Below are positions 38,753 through 45,919 of a stretch of 64,000 nt of DNA, one piece after another. Made by a program: the position numbers and the translations under genes. The notes under the pieces were generated by a model, which was not told where the DNA came from, searched no databases, and saw only the letters and a program-made list of their open reading frames with translations. How positions within the stretch are numbered: position 1 is the stretch's first letter; every line of letters starts with the position of its first letter. Origin of the DNA: Flavobacterium jejuense (GTDB lineage: Bacteria; Bacteroidota; Bacteroidia; Flavobacteriales; Flavobacteriaceae). Location of the stretch: contig NZ_VEVQ02000003.1 of assembly GCF_006491595.2 (NCBI RefSeq), forward strand, positions 124,001 to 188,000, written 5' to 3'.

Positions 38753-38803
38753 TTAAATAACTAAAAAAATAGTTGTAAAACTAAAAAAATAGTTATAGGT
38801 TTG
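38750..38803 (+). promoter_or_regulatory. promoter and tandem operator of the BlaI-type gene
   Basis: Promoter: TTG at 38773-38775, 20-nt spacer, TAGGTTTG at 38796-38803. Two copies of AACTAAAAAAATAGTT lie at 38759-38774 and 38779-38794, exactly 20 bp apart and covering the -33 box and the spacer. A third related palindrome, TAGTTAAATAACTA, is at 38750-38763. Each has the inverted AACTA/TAGTT ends expected of a winged-helix dimer site, so autorepression by the BlaI-like product is likely. Confidence 0.75.
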
Positions 38804-38821
38804 CGTAACAAAATTTATGTT

Positions 38822-39178
38822 ATGCAAAAGTTAACCAATAAAGAAGAAGAAATCATGCAAATTTTATGGAAGCTAAAAAAAGCTTTTGTAAAAGACATCA
38901 TGGAAGAAATTACGGAAGACAAACCTCATTACAACACCCTTTCAACAATTGTTAGAAACCTAGAAGAAAAAGGGTATGTAGGTTATACGGCTTATGGCAA
39001 AACACATCAATATTTTCCTATAGTTACAATTGAAGATTACCGTAAAAAATTCATGAATACAGCTATTGATACTTATTTTAATAGTTCCTATAAAAATTTA
39101 GTTTCATTCTTTGCCGAAGAAGAAAAAATTTCAGCAGAAGAATTAAGAGAAATATTAGCAATCATCGAAAAAAAATAA
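38822..39178 (+). CDS. BlaI/MecI/CopY family transcriptional repressor
   Basis: A 118-residue winged-helix regulator (MQKLTNKEEEIMQILWKLKK, then NTLSTIVRNLEEKGYVGYTA). BlaI-type repressors are inactivated by cleavage by a partner M56 membrane peptidase, which is encoded right behind (4 nt gap). An upstream ATG-less extension to 38801 is open but overlaps the promoter box. The two inverted repeats before the gene are its likely binding sites. Confidence 0.92.
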   Translation: MQKLTNKEEEIMQILWKLKKAFVKDIMEEITEDKPHYNTLSTIVRNLEEKGYVGYTAYGKTHQYFPIVTIEDYRKKFMNTAIDTYFNSSYKNLVSFFAEEEKISAEELREILAIIEKK

Positions 39179-39182
39179 TATA

Positions 39183-41498
39183 ATGGAAAACGTATTATTC
39201 TATTTTTTAAAAGTAAATGGACTACTTCTTGTATTCTATTTAGCCTATTATATATTCCTTCGAAAGGAAACTTTTTTTCAAAGTAATCGTTGGTTTCTAC
39301 TTTTAGGGATTATGAGTGCGTTTGTTTTTCCATTGATTTCATTTACTACTATTATTTGGATTGAACCTGAACCAATAATTCAAAGTTCGGTTACTTATAG
39401 TCCAATAAGAAATTTTGAATCACAACCAATAGAAGAACCCTTTAACTGGAACATATTACTCTTTACATGTTATACTATAGTTTCACTTTTCTTTTTGACA
39501 AAACTAACTGTTGAAATAGCTTCTTTCTTCAAAATCATCAAAAATGGCAAGAAAAGTAAATCCGATAATATTGTTTTGGTAGAAACCAATGAAAGTCAGA
39601 ATCCATTTTCATTTTTCAATTACTTGGTTTTTAATCAATCTCATTTTAGTGAAGAAGAATTAAATATGATTCTCATACATGAAAAGATTCATATTCAACA
39701 AAAACATTCCATAGATGTTTTAATAGGAAAGTTGTTGTGTTTGCTTTTTTGGATCAATCCAATAGTATGGTTTTACCGAAAAGCCATACTTGAAAACCTT
39801 GAATATATTGCTGATAATCAAACAGCATTACTTACAAATAATTTATATGTATATCAAAAAACACTACTAAAAGCGGTAGTATGCAATCATCAATTAACAA
39901 TCACCAATCAATTTTATCAATCATTAATCAAAAAACGAATCGTTATGTTAAACCAAAATCAATCCAATCGAAAAAAACTATGGAAATATTCTTTAATAAT
40001 TCCTTTTTTAGTAGCCTTTGTCCTTCTTTTTCAAATTGAAACCATTGCTCAGGTAAAAGAAAAAGAAGACAATACAACTCAAAACACTATTACTAGTAGT
40101 AGTACTAAAATCGAATCTAAAATAGATAAAAACAGTACCGATAAAGAGTTGAAAGAACTAGGAGATGCTTTGAATGAAGCACTAGAAATTCAATTAGAAT
40201 TTGACAAAATAAAAAGAAACAAAAAAAATGAAATTACAAGAATAAAAGTTTCAGCCACTACAGACAAAAGCTACAAATCAGTTATAGAACTAGATGAAAC
40301 TGAAGGTATCGAACCTTTTACAGTTATTGCCTTTGAAAATGACAAAAAAGAAAAAATCGTCAATTTTATTAAAAACAGTCAAAAATCATCAACAACAACC
40401 TCATCTAGTGTAAGCACCATCAATAACAACTCAGTAGTTATAAAATATGATGGCTGGAGGATAGAGAAATACGAAGATGATAAAGAACCCGTGCTTTTCA
40501 TAGTTAATGGCAATAAACAAGCTACTGGTTCTAATATCAATTTTGATTACACAGTAAAAGTTCTAAATTCTAAGGAATTAAATGAGAAAGAAGCGCTCAA
40601 AAAATACGGAAATGCAGGAAAAAATGGAGCTTATGAATTCACAATTGAAAAAAGGAATGATACAAACCATCTGTATATTATTAATGGTAAAGAATATACT
40701 AGTAATGACCTAAAAGGGAAGAAAGTAAACTTAGACGGATCTATTGCCAAACTATCCGATAAAGAGGGAAAAGAAAAATATGGAAAAAAAGGAAGAAATG
40801 GAGTTTCTATTTTAAATGGGAAGGCTGTTATAACTGATAATGGAAAAAAAGATGTTATCTATATAAGATCAAAAAACGAATTATTAGAAAGTAATTCAAA
40901 TCAGGAATTACCAGAACCTCCAACACCTCCAACACCACCTTCTCATGTTTTCGAAAAAGTAAGAAAAGCACCTACTCCACCGAGTATTCCTGAAACTCCC
41001 AAACTACCTTCTAATCTTGAAGATGAAAAAGAGATGAAAAAATTTGAGGAAAAGATGGCTGTTTTTGAAATGAAAATGAAAAAAATGGAACCACAATTTG
41101 CTAAGTTTGAAAAAGAAATGGAAGTGTATGAAATGGAAATGGAAGGTTTTGAACCAGACATGAAGGCTTTTGAGAAACAAATGAAAGAGTTTGAAAAGAA
41201 AATGGAAGTCTATCAGGAAAAATTAATGGAAAAACTAGAAAAAGAAAATGAATTTCGTGAAGAAAAAATCGAAAGAATTATCGAAAGAAAAGTCCACATA
41301 GACAAAAAAAGAGAGGCAATTGAAGCAGAAAAAATGGCTATGAAAGCTCATAAAGCCACTATTAAAAGTAAAATCGAGGCTGAAGAGGCAAAAGTGAGAG
41401 CAGAAAGAGCAAAAAGAAAAACCGACATAGAAAAAAGAATAGCAGAAGAACAAAAGAAAATAGAGGAAGAACAAAAGAGAAAAGCTGGGTCTAAATAA
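39183..41498 (+). CDS. BlaR1-like M56 family membrane metallopeptidase
   Basis: A 771-residue protein. The first ~290 residues hold four membrane helices and the zinc motif HEKIH (166-170) with YIADNQ downstream. After the last helix (about 270-290) the protein has no penicillin-binding sensor; instead there are repeated NGK-rich modules, a Pro-rich stretch (PEPPTPPTPPS) and a long charged coiled coil (KFEKEMEVYEMEMEGFE and repeats of FEKxM). The sensing domain is thus different from BlaR1. It is expected to cleave the BlaI-like repressor in response to an unknown envelope signal. Terminator at 41517. Confidence 0.85.
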   Translation: MENVLFYFLKVNGLLLVFYLAYYIFLRKETFFQSNRWFLLLGIMSAFVFPLISFTTIIWIEPEPIIQSSVTYSPIRNFESQPIEEPFNWNILLFTCYTIVSLFFLTKLTVEIASFFKIIKNGKKSKSDNIVLVETNESQNPFSFFNYLVFNQSHFSEEELNMILIHEKIHIQQKHSIDVLIGKLLCLLFWINPIVWFYRKAILENLEYIADNQTALLTNNLYVYQKTLLKAVVCNHQLTITNQFYQSLIKKRIVMLNQNQSNRKKLWKYSLIIPFLVAFVLLFQIETIAQVKEKEDNTTQNTITSSSTKIESKIDKNSTDKELKELGDALNEALEIQLEFDKIKRNKKNEITRIKVSATTDKSYKSVIELDETEGIEPFTVIAFENDKKEKIVNFIKNSQKSSTTTSSSVSTINNNSVVIKYDGWRIEKYEDDKEPVLFIVNGNKQATGSNINFDYTVKVLNSKELNEKEALKKYGNAGKNGAYEFTIEKRNDTNHLYIINGKEYTSNDLKGKKVNLDGSIAKLSDKEGKEKYGKKGRNGVSILNGKAVITDNGKKDVIYIRSKNELLESNSNQELPEPPTPPTPPSHVFEKVRKAPTPPSIPETPKLPSNLEDEKEMKKFEEKMAVFEMKMKKMEPQFAKFEKEMEVYEMEMEGFEPDMKAFEKQMKEFEKKMEVYQEKLMEKLEKENEFREEKIERIIERKVHIDKKREAIEAEKMAMKAHKATIKSKIEAEEAKVRAERAKRKTDIEKRIAEEQKKIEEEQKRKAGSK

Positions 41499-41516
41499 AA
41501 TTAACACCATCTTAAA

Positions 41517-41547
41517 AACATCCTGCAATTGCAGGATGTTTTTTTAG
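41517..41547 (+). terminator. terminator of the BlaI-M56 operon
   Basis: A perfect 24-bp palindrome (AACATCCTGCAA / TTGCAGGATGTT) followed by TTTTTTT. Confidence 0.92.
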
Positions 41548-41556
41548 CTATATTTG
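41529..41556 (+). promoter_or_regulatory. Bacteroidota-type promoter
   Basis: TTG at 41529-41531, 17-nt spacer, TATATTTG at 41549-41556. The -33 element lies inside the terminator hairpin. It would drive the 46-residue gene at 41573. Confidence 0.6.
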
Positions 41557-41572
41557 CCAAAAAAACAAACCC

Positions 41573-41713
41573 ATGTATAAATTTTTAGCAAAACTCAATA
41601 AAATGCTATTGCCTAGTTTTACCAAGCAGCGATTAGATATTACCCGAGCTAAAAAATGGCAAAAAGCGCTTCTTGCCTATCGTTATTACATCACTATCAA
41701 GAGTTTAGATTAG
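41573..41713 (+). CDS. small basic protein, unknown function
   Basis: A 46-residue ORF: starts MYKFLAKLNKMLLPSFTKQR, ends ALLAYRYYITIKSLD, pI clearly basic. From memory, near-identical short proteins are widespread in Flavobacteriaceae, though I cannot name a family. It has a good promoter 17 nt upstream and is followed by the tRNA-Arg gene. Too short for most gene callers. Confidence 0.65.
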   Translation: MYKFLAKLNKMLLPSFTKQRLDITRAKKWQKALLAYRYYITIKSLD

Positions 41714-41772
41714 ATCAAAAAAACTCACTAAAAAACCAACTCTTATTTTTTTATTTTTTTTACACTTTTGAT

Positions 41773-41802
41773 TTGCAAATTAATCAAATATACCTATATT
41801 TG
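41773..41802 (+). promoter_or_regulatory. promoter of tRNA-Arg
   Basis: TTG at 41773-41775 (within ATTTGC), 19-nt spacer, TATATTTG at 41795-41802. The tRNA begins 13 nt downstream. Confidence 0.8.
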
Positions 41803-41814
41803 CACCCTCAAATA

Positions 41815-41888
41815 GGCCTCGTGGCGCAACTGAATAGCGCATCTGATTACGGCTCAGAAGGTTACTGGTTTGAATCCAGTCGAGGTCA
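41815..41888 (+). tRNA. tRNA-Arg (anticodon ACG)
   Basis: A 74-nt cloverleaf. Acceptor GGCCTCG pairs with CGAGGTC (one G-T pair), D stem GCGC/GCGC, anticodon stem TCTGA/TCAGA around loop TTACGGC, T stem ACTGG/CCAGT around TTTGAAT, discriminator A. CCA is not encoded (CGA follows). The A of ACG is expected to become inosine to read CGN codons. Confidence 0.97.
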
Positions 41889-41895
41889 CGAATTA

Positions 41896-41955
41896 ATGTA
41901 TTAAAACAAGAAAAAATGCTCAGTTTACTAGAGCATTTTTTTGTTTTAATACATT
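41896..41955 (+). terminator. long hairpin terminator after tRNA-Arg
   Basis: ATGTATTAAAACAAG...AATGCTC pairs with GAGCATT...TTGTTTTAATACAT around AGTTTACTA. The stem is about 25 bp with one slip and contains the T-run. A second hairpin, AAAACGCTA / TAGCGTTTT, follows at 42008-42040. Confidence 0.8.
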
Positions 41956-42007
41956 GTCAAAGTGGAGCTTTGTCTGGAAAAACGAAGTTAATCCAATCGA
42001 TATCACT

Positions 42008-42040
42008 AAAAAACGCTACGTTCGCTTAGCGTTTTTTGTT
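42008..42040 (+). terminator. second hairpin, terminator-like
   Basis: AAAAACGCTA / TAGCGTTTTT around CGTTCGCT with T-rich end. It lies 53 nt after the first hairpin in the 568-nt gap 41956-42523 and may be a back-up terminator or a repeat. Confidence 0.6.
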
Positions 42041-42124
42041 TTTAATACTTTTCTATGCATGACTCTCAAACACATATTCACAACAACAACCTTACCAAAA
42101 CCACTAAAATACAATAGAGGAACG

Positions 42125-42164
42125 GTTTTGACGTGTTTTGACCGGTTTTGATGTGTTTTGACTG
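42125..42164 (+). repeat. four tandem 10-bp units
   Basis: gttttgacgt, gttttgaccg, gttttgatgt, gttttgactg in a row. The same region holds an inverted repeat (42191-42262) and a gacgcaatgctttgcgtc palindrome at 42299. No protein-coding signal is visible between 41956 and 42523. Confidence 0.85.
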
Positions 42165-42190
42165 CTTTCAAGGGGTTAAATAAGGCCTTT

Positions 42191-42262
42191 GTTCGGAGCT
42201 TGTTGCGAAAAGCTGCGGTAAAGCCGTACCAAACACACACTTTTTCGCAACAACGTCCGAAC
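42191..42262. repeat. 21-bp inverted repeat
   Basis: GTTCGGAGCTTGTTGCGAAA at 42191-42210 and its near-perfect complement TTTCGCAACAACGTCCGAAC at 42243-42262, with two changes (GC/CG). The 32-nt core has a smaller GGTA...TACC hairpin. GC content is clearly higher than the neighbourhood, which suggests foreign or mobile origin. Confidence 0.8.
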
Positions 42263-42523
42263 GAAACTGCCACCAGACTGCTACTAAACCTATGTAAAGA
42301 CGCAATGCTTTGCGTCTCGATGTCTCGAACGTCTCGATGGATGTAAAAGGCGCATGGCAATGCGTCTCTACCGATACTGATAAAAAACAATACTATTGCG
42401 ATAAACCGTAAAACAAATCCTTTTATGGGTTTTATCTTTGTAAAAACAGGTAGAAATACCTGTACGCCTATTGCTGAAATGGTTTATTTTTGGTAGGTTT
42501 GGTAAATACTAAAATCATTGTGA

Positions 42524-42859
42524 ATGATTAATAAAAAATCATTGTCTGAAAAAAACATCTGTTCTAAGTACATAAATCCTGCTATTGAGAAATCGGGTTG
42601 GGATATGAAACGACAAGTACAGTACGTGAAGAAGTGTCTTTTACAGATGGACACATTATTATTCAAGGAAAATTGTATACTAGAGGTCAAAGCAAAAGAG
42701 CTTATTTTTCCTCTTCCTCCACTAGGAGAACAAAAAGCTATAATTGAAAAAGTAACTGCTTTAATGGGTTTATGTGATGCTTTGGAGCAAGAAATAGAAC
42801 AAAGTAAAGGGTATAGTGAGCAGTTGATGCAAAGTGTTTTGAGGGAGGTTTTTAATTAA
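42524..42859 (+). pseudogene. hsdR-head::hsdS-tail deletion scar of a type I restriction system
   Basis: The open frame begins like HsdR (MINKKSLSEKNICSKYINPA, then IEKSGWDMKRQV). After a 5-bp tandem duplication (AGTAC AGTAC, 42616-42625) the HsdR reading goes on in another frame: REEVSFTDGHIIIQGKLYTR, then GQSKRA. At about 42695-42706 it switches to the end of an HsdS subunit (FPLPPLGEQKAIIEKVTALM, then EQSKGYSEQLMQSVLREVF). So the middle of hsdR and most of the rest of the operon are gone. The product cannot work as either subunit. The deaminase gene starts 11 nt later. Confidence 0.88.
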
Positions 42860-42870
42860 ATATTAAAATT

Positions 42871-44859
42871 ATGAGTACAAAATTAGATCAATTATATTCT
42901 TTAAGAAAAAATTTTACAATCTTAGGTTTAACAGGAAGAACTGGAAGTGGTTGTTCAGAATTAGCTGAAATATTATCAACTAATTTTGATAAAATTTCTA
43001 ATATTAGACAAGTAGATGATATTGCAGAATCAGTATTTCAAAAGAAATATCAAATTGTTCAGAATTATACGCAACAAAACTGGAAAAAGTATAAGGTAAT
43101 AGAGTATAAAAAAGTATTGTTTTTTATGCTTCTTCCACTTTTGAAAAATAATTCTAAAAACAAGCATCTATCTGATTATTATAGATATTATTTAAAAGAA
43201 GAATCAGATATTTCAAAGATAAGTGAAATTAAAATATCACTTGAAAATTTAATTAAAAATGACTCTCCATTAGTGGACGAAATTGTTGAATTAGGTGATT
43301 TAACAAAAGTTAGAATAAAAACTAAATTAGAAAATTTAAATAAAATTTTTTGGGGTCCAGAATTTAACAAATTAAGTGATAAAGTTAATTTACTTTTAAA
43401 AGATAATGGTATTATAGAAAGAATAATGTTATTACATCACACTGCAAATAATTTTAGAAAATCGGGAAGACCTTTTAAAACATATAAATCTGACCCAAAG
43501 AATATTTATACAATAGCTAAAGTAATAAACAGAATTATTAAAGCTACAAAACAAGAATCTAAAAATGAAGAATGTCATATTGTAATAGATTCTTTGAGAA
43601 ATTCGTTAGAAATAAATTTCTTTAAAGAACGCTTTTCTGCCTTTTATTTGATTGCTGTTAAAAATGATGCTAGAAAATCTAACATAATTAATTCTTATTT
43701 TAAAGTTGATTCTAAGGTAGTTGATAGATTAATAGAGATTGATGAAACCGAGTACAAATGTACCGACTATCAAAAAGGAATTTTTTATGCTCCAGATGTT
43801 CAAAACTGTATTCAGATAGCTGATTACCATGTAAATTATAATATATTTCAATCTGACAAAGAAAGCAAAGAAGACAATTTAAAAAATAATTTTAGCTTTT
43901 TTTCAGTGCAAGAACAACTAATGAAATTACAAGCTTTAATTCAACAACCAGGAATCATTACACCTGATCCAACAGAAAGAATAATGCAAGTCGCTTATAC
44001 TGCTAAATTAAATTCAGGTTGTATTTCAAGACAGGTTGGTGCAGTTGTGACTGATAATGAATTTTCAACTAAAGCAATTGGATGGAATGATGTGCCAAAA
44101 GGAGCCATTCCATGTGCATTTAGAAACGTAAAAGATATTTCTACTAAACAATATGGTTTCACTAAATTTGAATTAGGGGAAGGTTTAAAAGAAACAGAAC
44201 AAATAAATTCTGATGAAGCAGATAATTTATTAGATAATGAATCTAAAAAATTTAATGAATATGTAAAAAGTAATTATAGTGAAGAAAAATTACCAACTGA
44301 AAGTTTAGGTGGTAGAAATTGCCCCTATTGTTTCAAACAAGCCTATAATACTTTTTCAGGAGAAAAAAACCAAGTTCACACTCGATCACTTCATGCAGAG
44401 GAAAATGCAATGATGCAAATTTCTAGAAGTGGTGGTCAAGGACTAAAGGATGGCTTTTTATTCACAACTGCTAGTCCATGTGAATTATGTGCTAAAAAAG
44501 CATATCAATTAGGAGTTAGAACAATATATTATATTGATCCTTATCCAGGTATTTCAAGAAATCATATTTTAAAAAGCAATAGTAAAACTGACCCTAAAAT
44601 GGTTTTATTTTCAGGTGCAGTTGGTCGAGCTTATCACAAATTATATGAACCATTTTTATCACAAAAAGACGAGTTAGCTTTACTTACTAATTTTAAATTA
44701 GAATCTCCTCTAAATGTAAAAGTTAAATCTTTAAAAAATATCTTAAAAGATAAATTTGAAGATAGAGAGGATTTAATTGAAAAATTAGATAAAGCTTTAG
44801 GTGAAGATGATAACGCTTTTGATAATTTCATAAAAATTGTAGAAAAAGGTTTAGAATAA
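42871..44859 (+). CDS. P-loop plus dCMP/dCTP deaminase protein (AvcD-like anti-phage type)
   Basis: A 662-residue two-domain protein. The N-terminal part has a P-loop-like GLTGRTGSGCSEL (19-31) in which the usual Lys is replaced by Cys. The C-terminal third (about 375-600) is a zinc-dependent cytidine/deoxycytidylate deaminase: QVGAVVTDNEF, the H508-A-E510 motif in LHAEENAMMQ, and SPCELC with C537 and C540. An extra CPYC pair occurs in GGRNCPYCFKQAY. This layout matches anti-phage deaminases of the AvcD/dCTP-deaminase group, which deplete dC nucleotides on infection. It is somewhat longer than known relatives as I remember them. First intact gene of the defence-like operon; the next gene starts 18 nt on. 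Confidence 0.85.
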   Translation: MSTKLDQLYSLRKNFTILGLTGRTGSGCSELAEILSTNFDKISNIRQVDDIAESVFQKKYQIVQNYTQQNWKKYKVIEYKKVLFFMLLPLLKNNSKNKHLSDYYRYYLKEESDISKISEIKISLENLIKNDSPLVDEIVELGDLTKVRIKTKLENLNKIFWGPEFNKLSDKVNLLLKDNGIIERIMLLHHTANNFRKSGRPFKTYKSDPKNIYTIAKVINRIIKATKQESKNEECHIVIDSLRNSLEINFFKERFSAFYLIAVKNDARKSNIINSYFKVDSKVVDRLIEIDETEYKCTDYQKGIFYAPDVQNCIQIADYHVNYNIFQSDKESKEDNLKNNFSFFSVQEQLMKLQALIQQPGIITPDPTERIMQVAYTAKLNSGCISRQVGAVVTDNEFSTKAIGWNDVPKGAIPCAFRNVKDISTKQYGFTKFELGEGLKETEQINSDEADNLLDNESKKFNEYVKSNYSEEKLPTESLGGRNCPYCFKQAYNTFSGEKNQVHTRSLHAEENAMMQISRSGGQGLKDGFLFTTASPCELCAKKAYQLGVRTIYYIDPYPGISRNHILKSNSKTDPKMVLFSGAVGRAYHKLYEPFLSQKDELALLTNFKLESPLNVKVKSLKNILKDKFEDREDLIEKLDKALGEDDNAFDNFIKIVEKGLE

Positions 44860-44877
44860 ATTATTAAAGAATATAAT

Positions 44878-45381
44878 ATGAACATCTCATATGAAGAAAT
44901 AAAAGACGGTGACCATTTTGAAGATCTAGTCGCAGCTTATTTTAGAGAACTAAAAAATTCTAAAGAAAATAATATTACTAATGTTGAAGTACTACAGAGT
45001 GGTATTGGCACCGACGGTGGGAGAGATATTTTAATTGAGTTTGATTTATCTGACGACATTAAAATATTTAAAAGAAAATGGATTATACAATGTAAATTTC
45101 ATAATGATACGATTTCACCCGCTAAAATTCAAACGATTAACATTCCTACCTTAATTCACTCATACAAAGCTTCTGGTTATCTTTTAGTTTGCAAAACCAA
45201 TCCTACTTCTGGTCTAACAAATCTTTTTGAAAGATTAAATAAGGAGTGTATATATAATTATCAATATGAATGCTGGAATGGCAATCAATTTTTATCTAAA
45301 ATATATTTAAAGAGTAATTTACATCAAGTGTATTTTCCAAAATATAATGCCTATATTAACGCCTTAAAAAACAAATCTTAA
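44878..45381 (+). CDS. Mrr-like PD-(D/E)XK restriction endonuclease
   Basis: A 167-residue nuclease-fold protein. The Mrr-type core is seen as FEDLVAAYF (E15), the GTDGGRD loop with D50, and IIQCKFH with Q71-x-K73. It has no separate DNA-recognition domain. It could cut foreign DNA or a nucleic acid made during infection. The stop codon overlaps the start of the TIR gene by one base (TAATG), so the two are translationally coupled. I infer a role as effector in the same system as the deaminase. Confidence 0.78.
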   Translation: MNISYEEIKDGDHFEDLVAAYFRELKNSKENNITNVEVLQSGIGTDGGRDILIEFDLSDDIKIFKRKWIIQCKFHNDTISPAKIQTINIPTLIHSYKASGYLLVCKTNPTSGLTNLFERLNKECIYNYQYECWNGNQFLSKIYLKSNLHQVYFPKYNAYINALKNKS

Positions 45382-45848
45382 TGAAAGTCTTTTTATCATA
45401 TTCATTGAACGATCAAGATTTGTTTATTCTAACATTATTAGCTGAAGAATTAAACAAAAAAGGATTTATAATTAACCAAAGTAATGATTTTCATACAGAA
45501 ATGAGTTCACTAACAAGAGTTAATATTAATAATTCAAATTTATTTATTGGATTAATATCTGGAACAGGTCATGAAAAAAACAGAGTGATAAATGAGTGGC
45601 GATTAGCTACTTCAAAGAATATTCCTTGTATTTTTTTAATTGAAAATACTGTACCGATAAATCAAAATTTCAAATCAAAATACCTCATATTTGATAGATA
45701 TAATCCACATCAAGCAATTGAAGAGTTAAAGAAGACAATAAACATAAAGAAAGAAAATCAAAATGATTCTAATGCATTGGCATGGATATTAGGAGGTGCA
45801 GCCCTACTTTCAATAATCAGTTTATTATCAAAAGACGATAAAAAATGA
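45381..45848 (+). CDS. TIR domain protein with C-terminal membrane helix
   Basis: A 155-residue protein. The N-terminal TIR domain begins MKVFLSYSLNDQDL; the candidate catalytic Glu is E72 in VINEWRLA, as in NAD-cleaving TIRs. The C-terminal helix ALAWILGGAALLSIISLL (about 133-150) followed by KDDKK would anchor it to the membrane. TIR effectors deplete NAD+ or make signal nucleotides. Its start is coupled to the nuclease stop and its stop overlaps the next ORF (ATGA). Confidence 0.82.
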   Translation: MKVFLSYSLNDQDLFILTLLAEELNKKGFIINQSNDFHTEMSSLTRVNINNSNLFIGLISGTGHEKNRVINEWRLATSKNIPCIFLIENTVPINQNFKSKYLIFDRYNPHQAIEELKKTINIKKENQNDSNALAWILGGAALLSIISLLSKDDKK

Positions 45849-45913
45849 GTTTAATAAATAATAATTTCAGCATGACAAGTCTTCTATGGTTATTACTTAT
45901 ACAATTGCTTTAA
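45845..45913 (+). CDS. 22-residue hydrophobic peptide ORF
   Basis: ATG at 45845 overlaps the TIR stop TGA (ATGA), a typical re-initiation site. It encodes a peptide that begins MSLINNNFSMTSLLW and ends in Leu/Ile residues, one membrane-spanning segment long. Six bases separate it from the next gene. Very short, so it may be a mere spacer, but overlap and composition speak for translation. Confidence 0.4.
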   Translation: MSLINNNFSMTSLLWLLLIQLL

Positions 45914-45919
45914 AAAATT

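Noticed and set aside
40943..41528. Minus-strand frames opposite the M56 coiled coil
   Set aside because: Produced by the Lys/Glu-rich repeats of the real gene read backwards (Phe/Ser-rich).
41656..41904. 82-codon open frame across the tRNA-Arg gene
   Set aside because: It runs through the 46-residue gene in another frame and through the tRNA; no independent support.
42016..42390. 124-codon open frame on the minus strand in the repeat mosaic
   Set aside because: Composition follows the tandem and inverted repeats and shows no protein-like pattern; the opposite strand has a similar chance frame (42158-42346).
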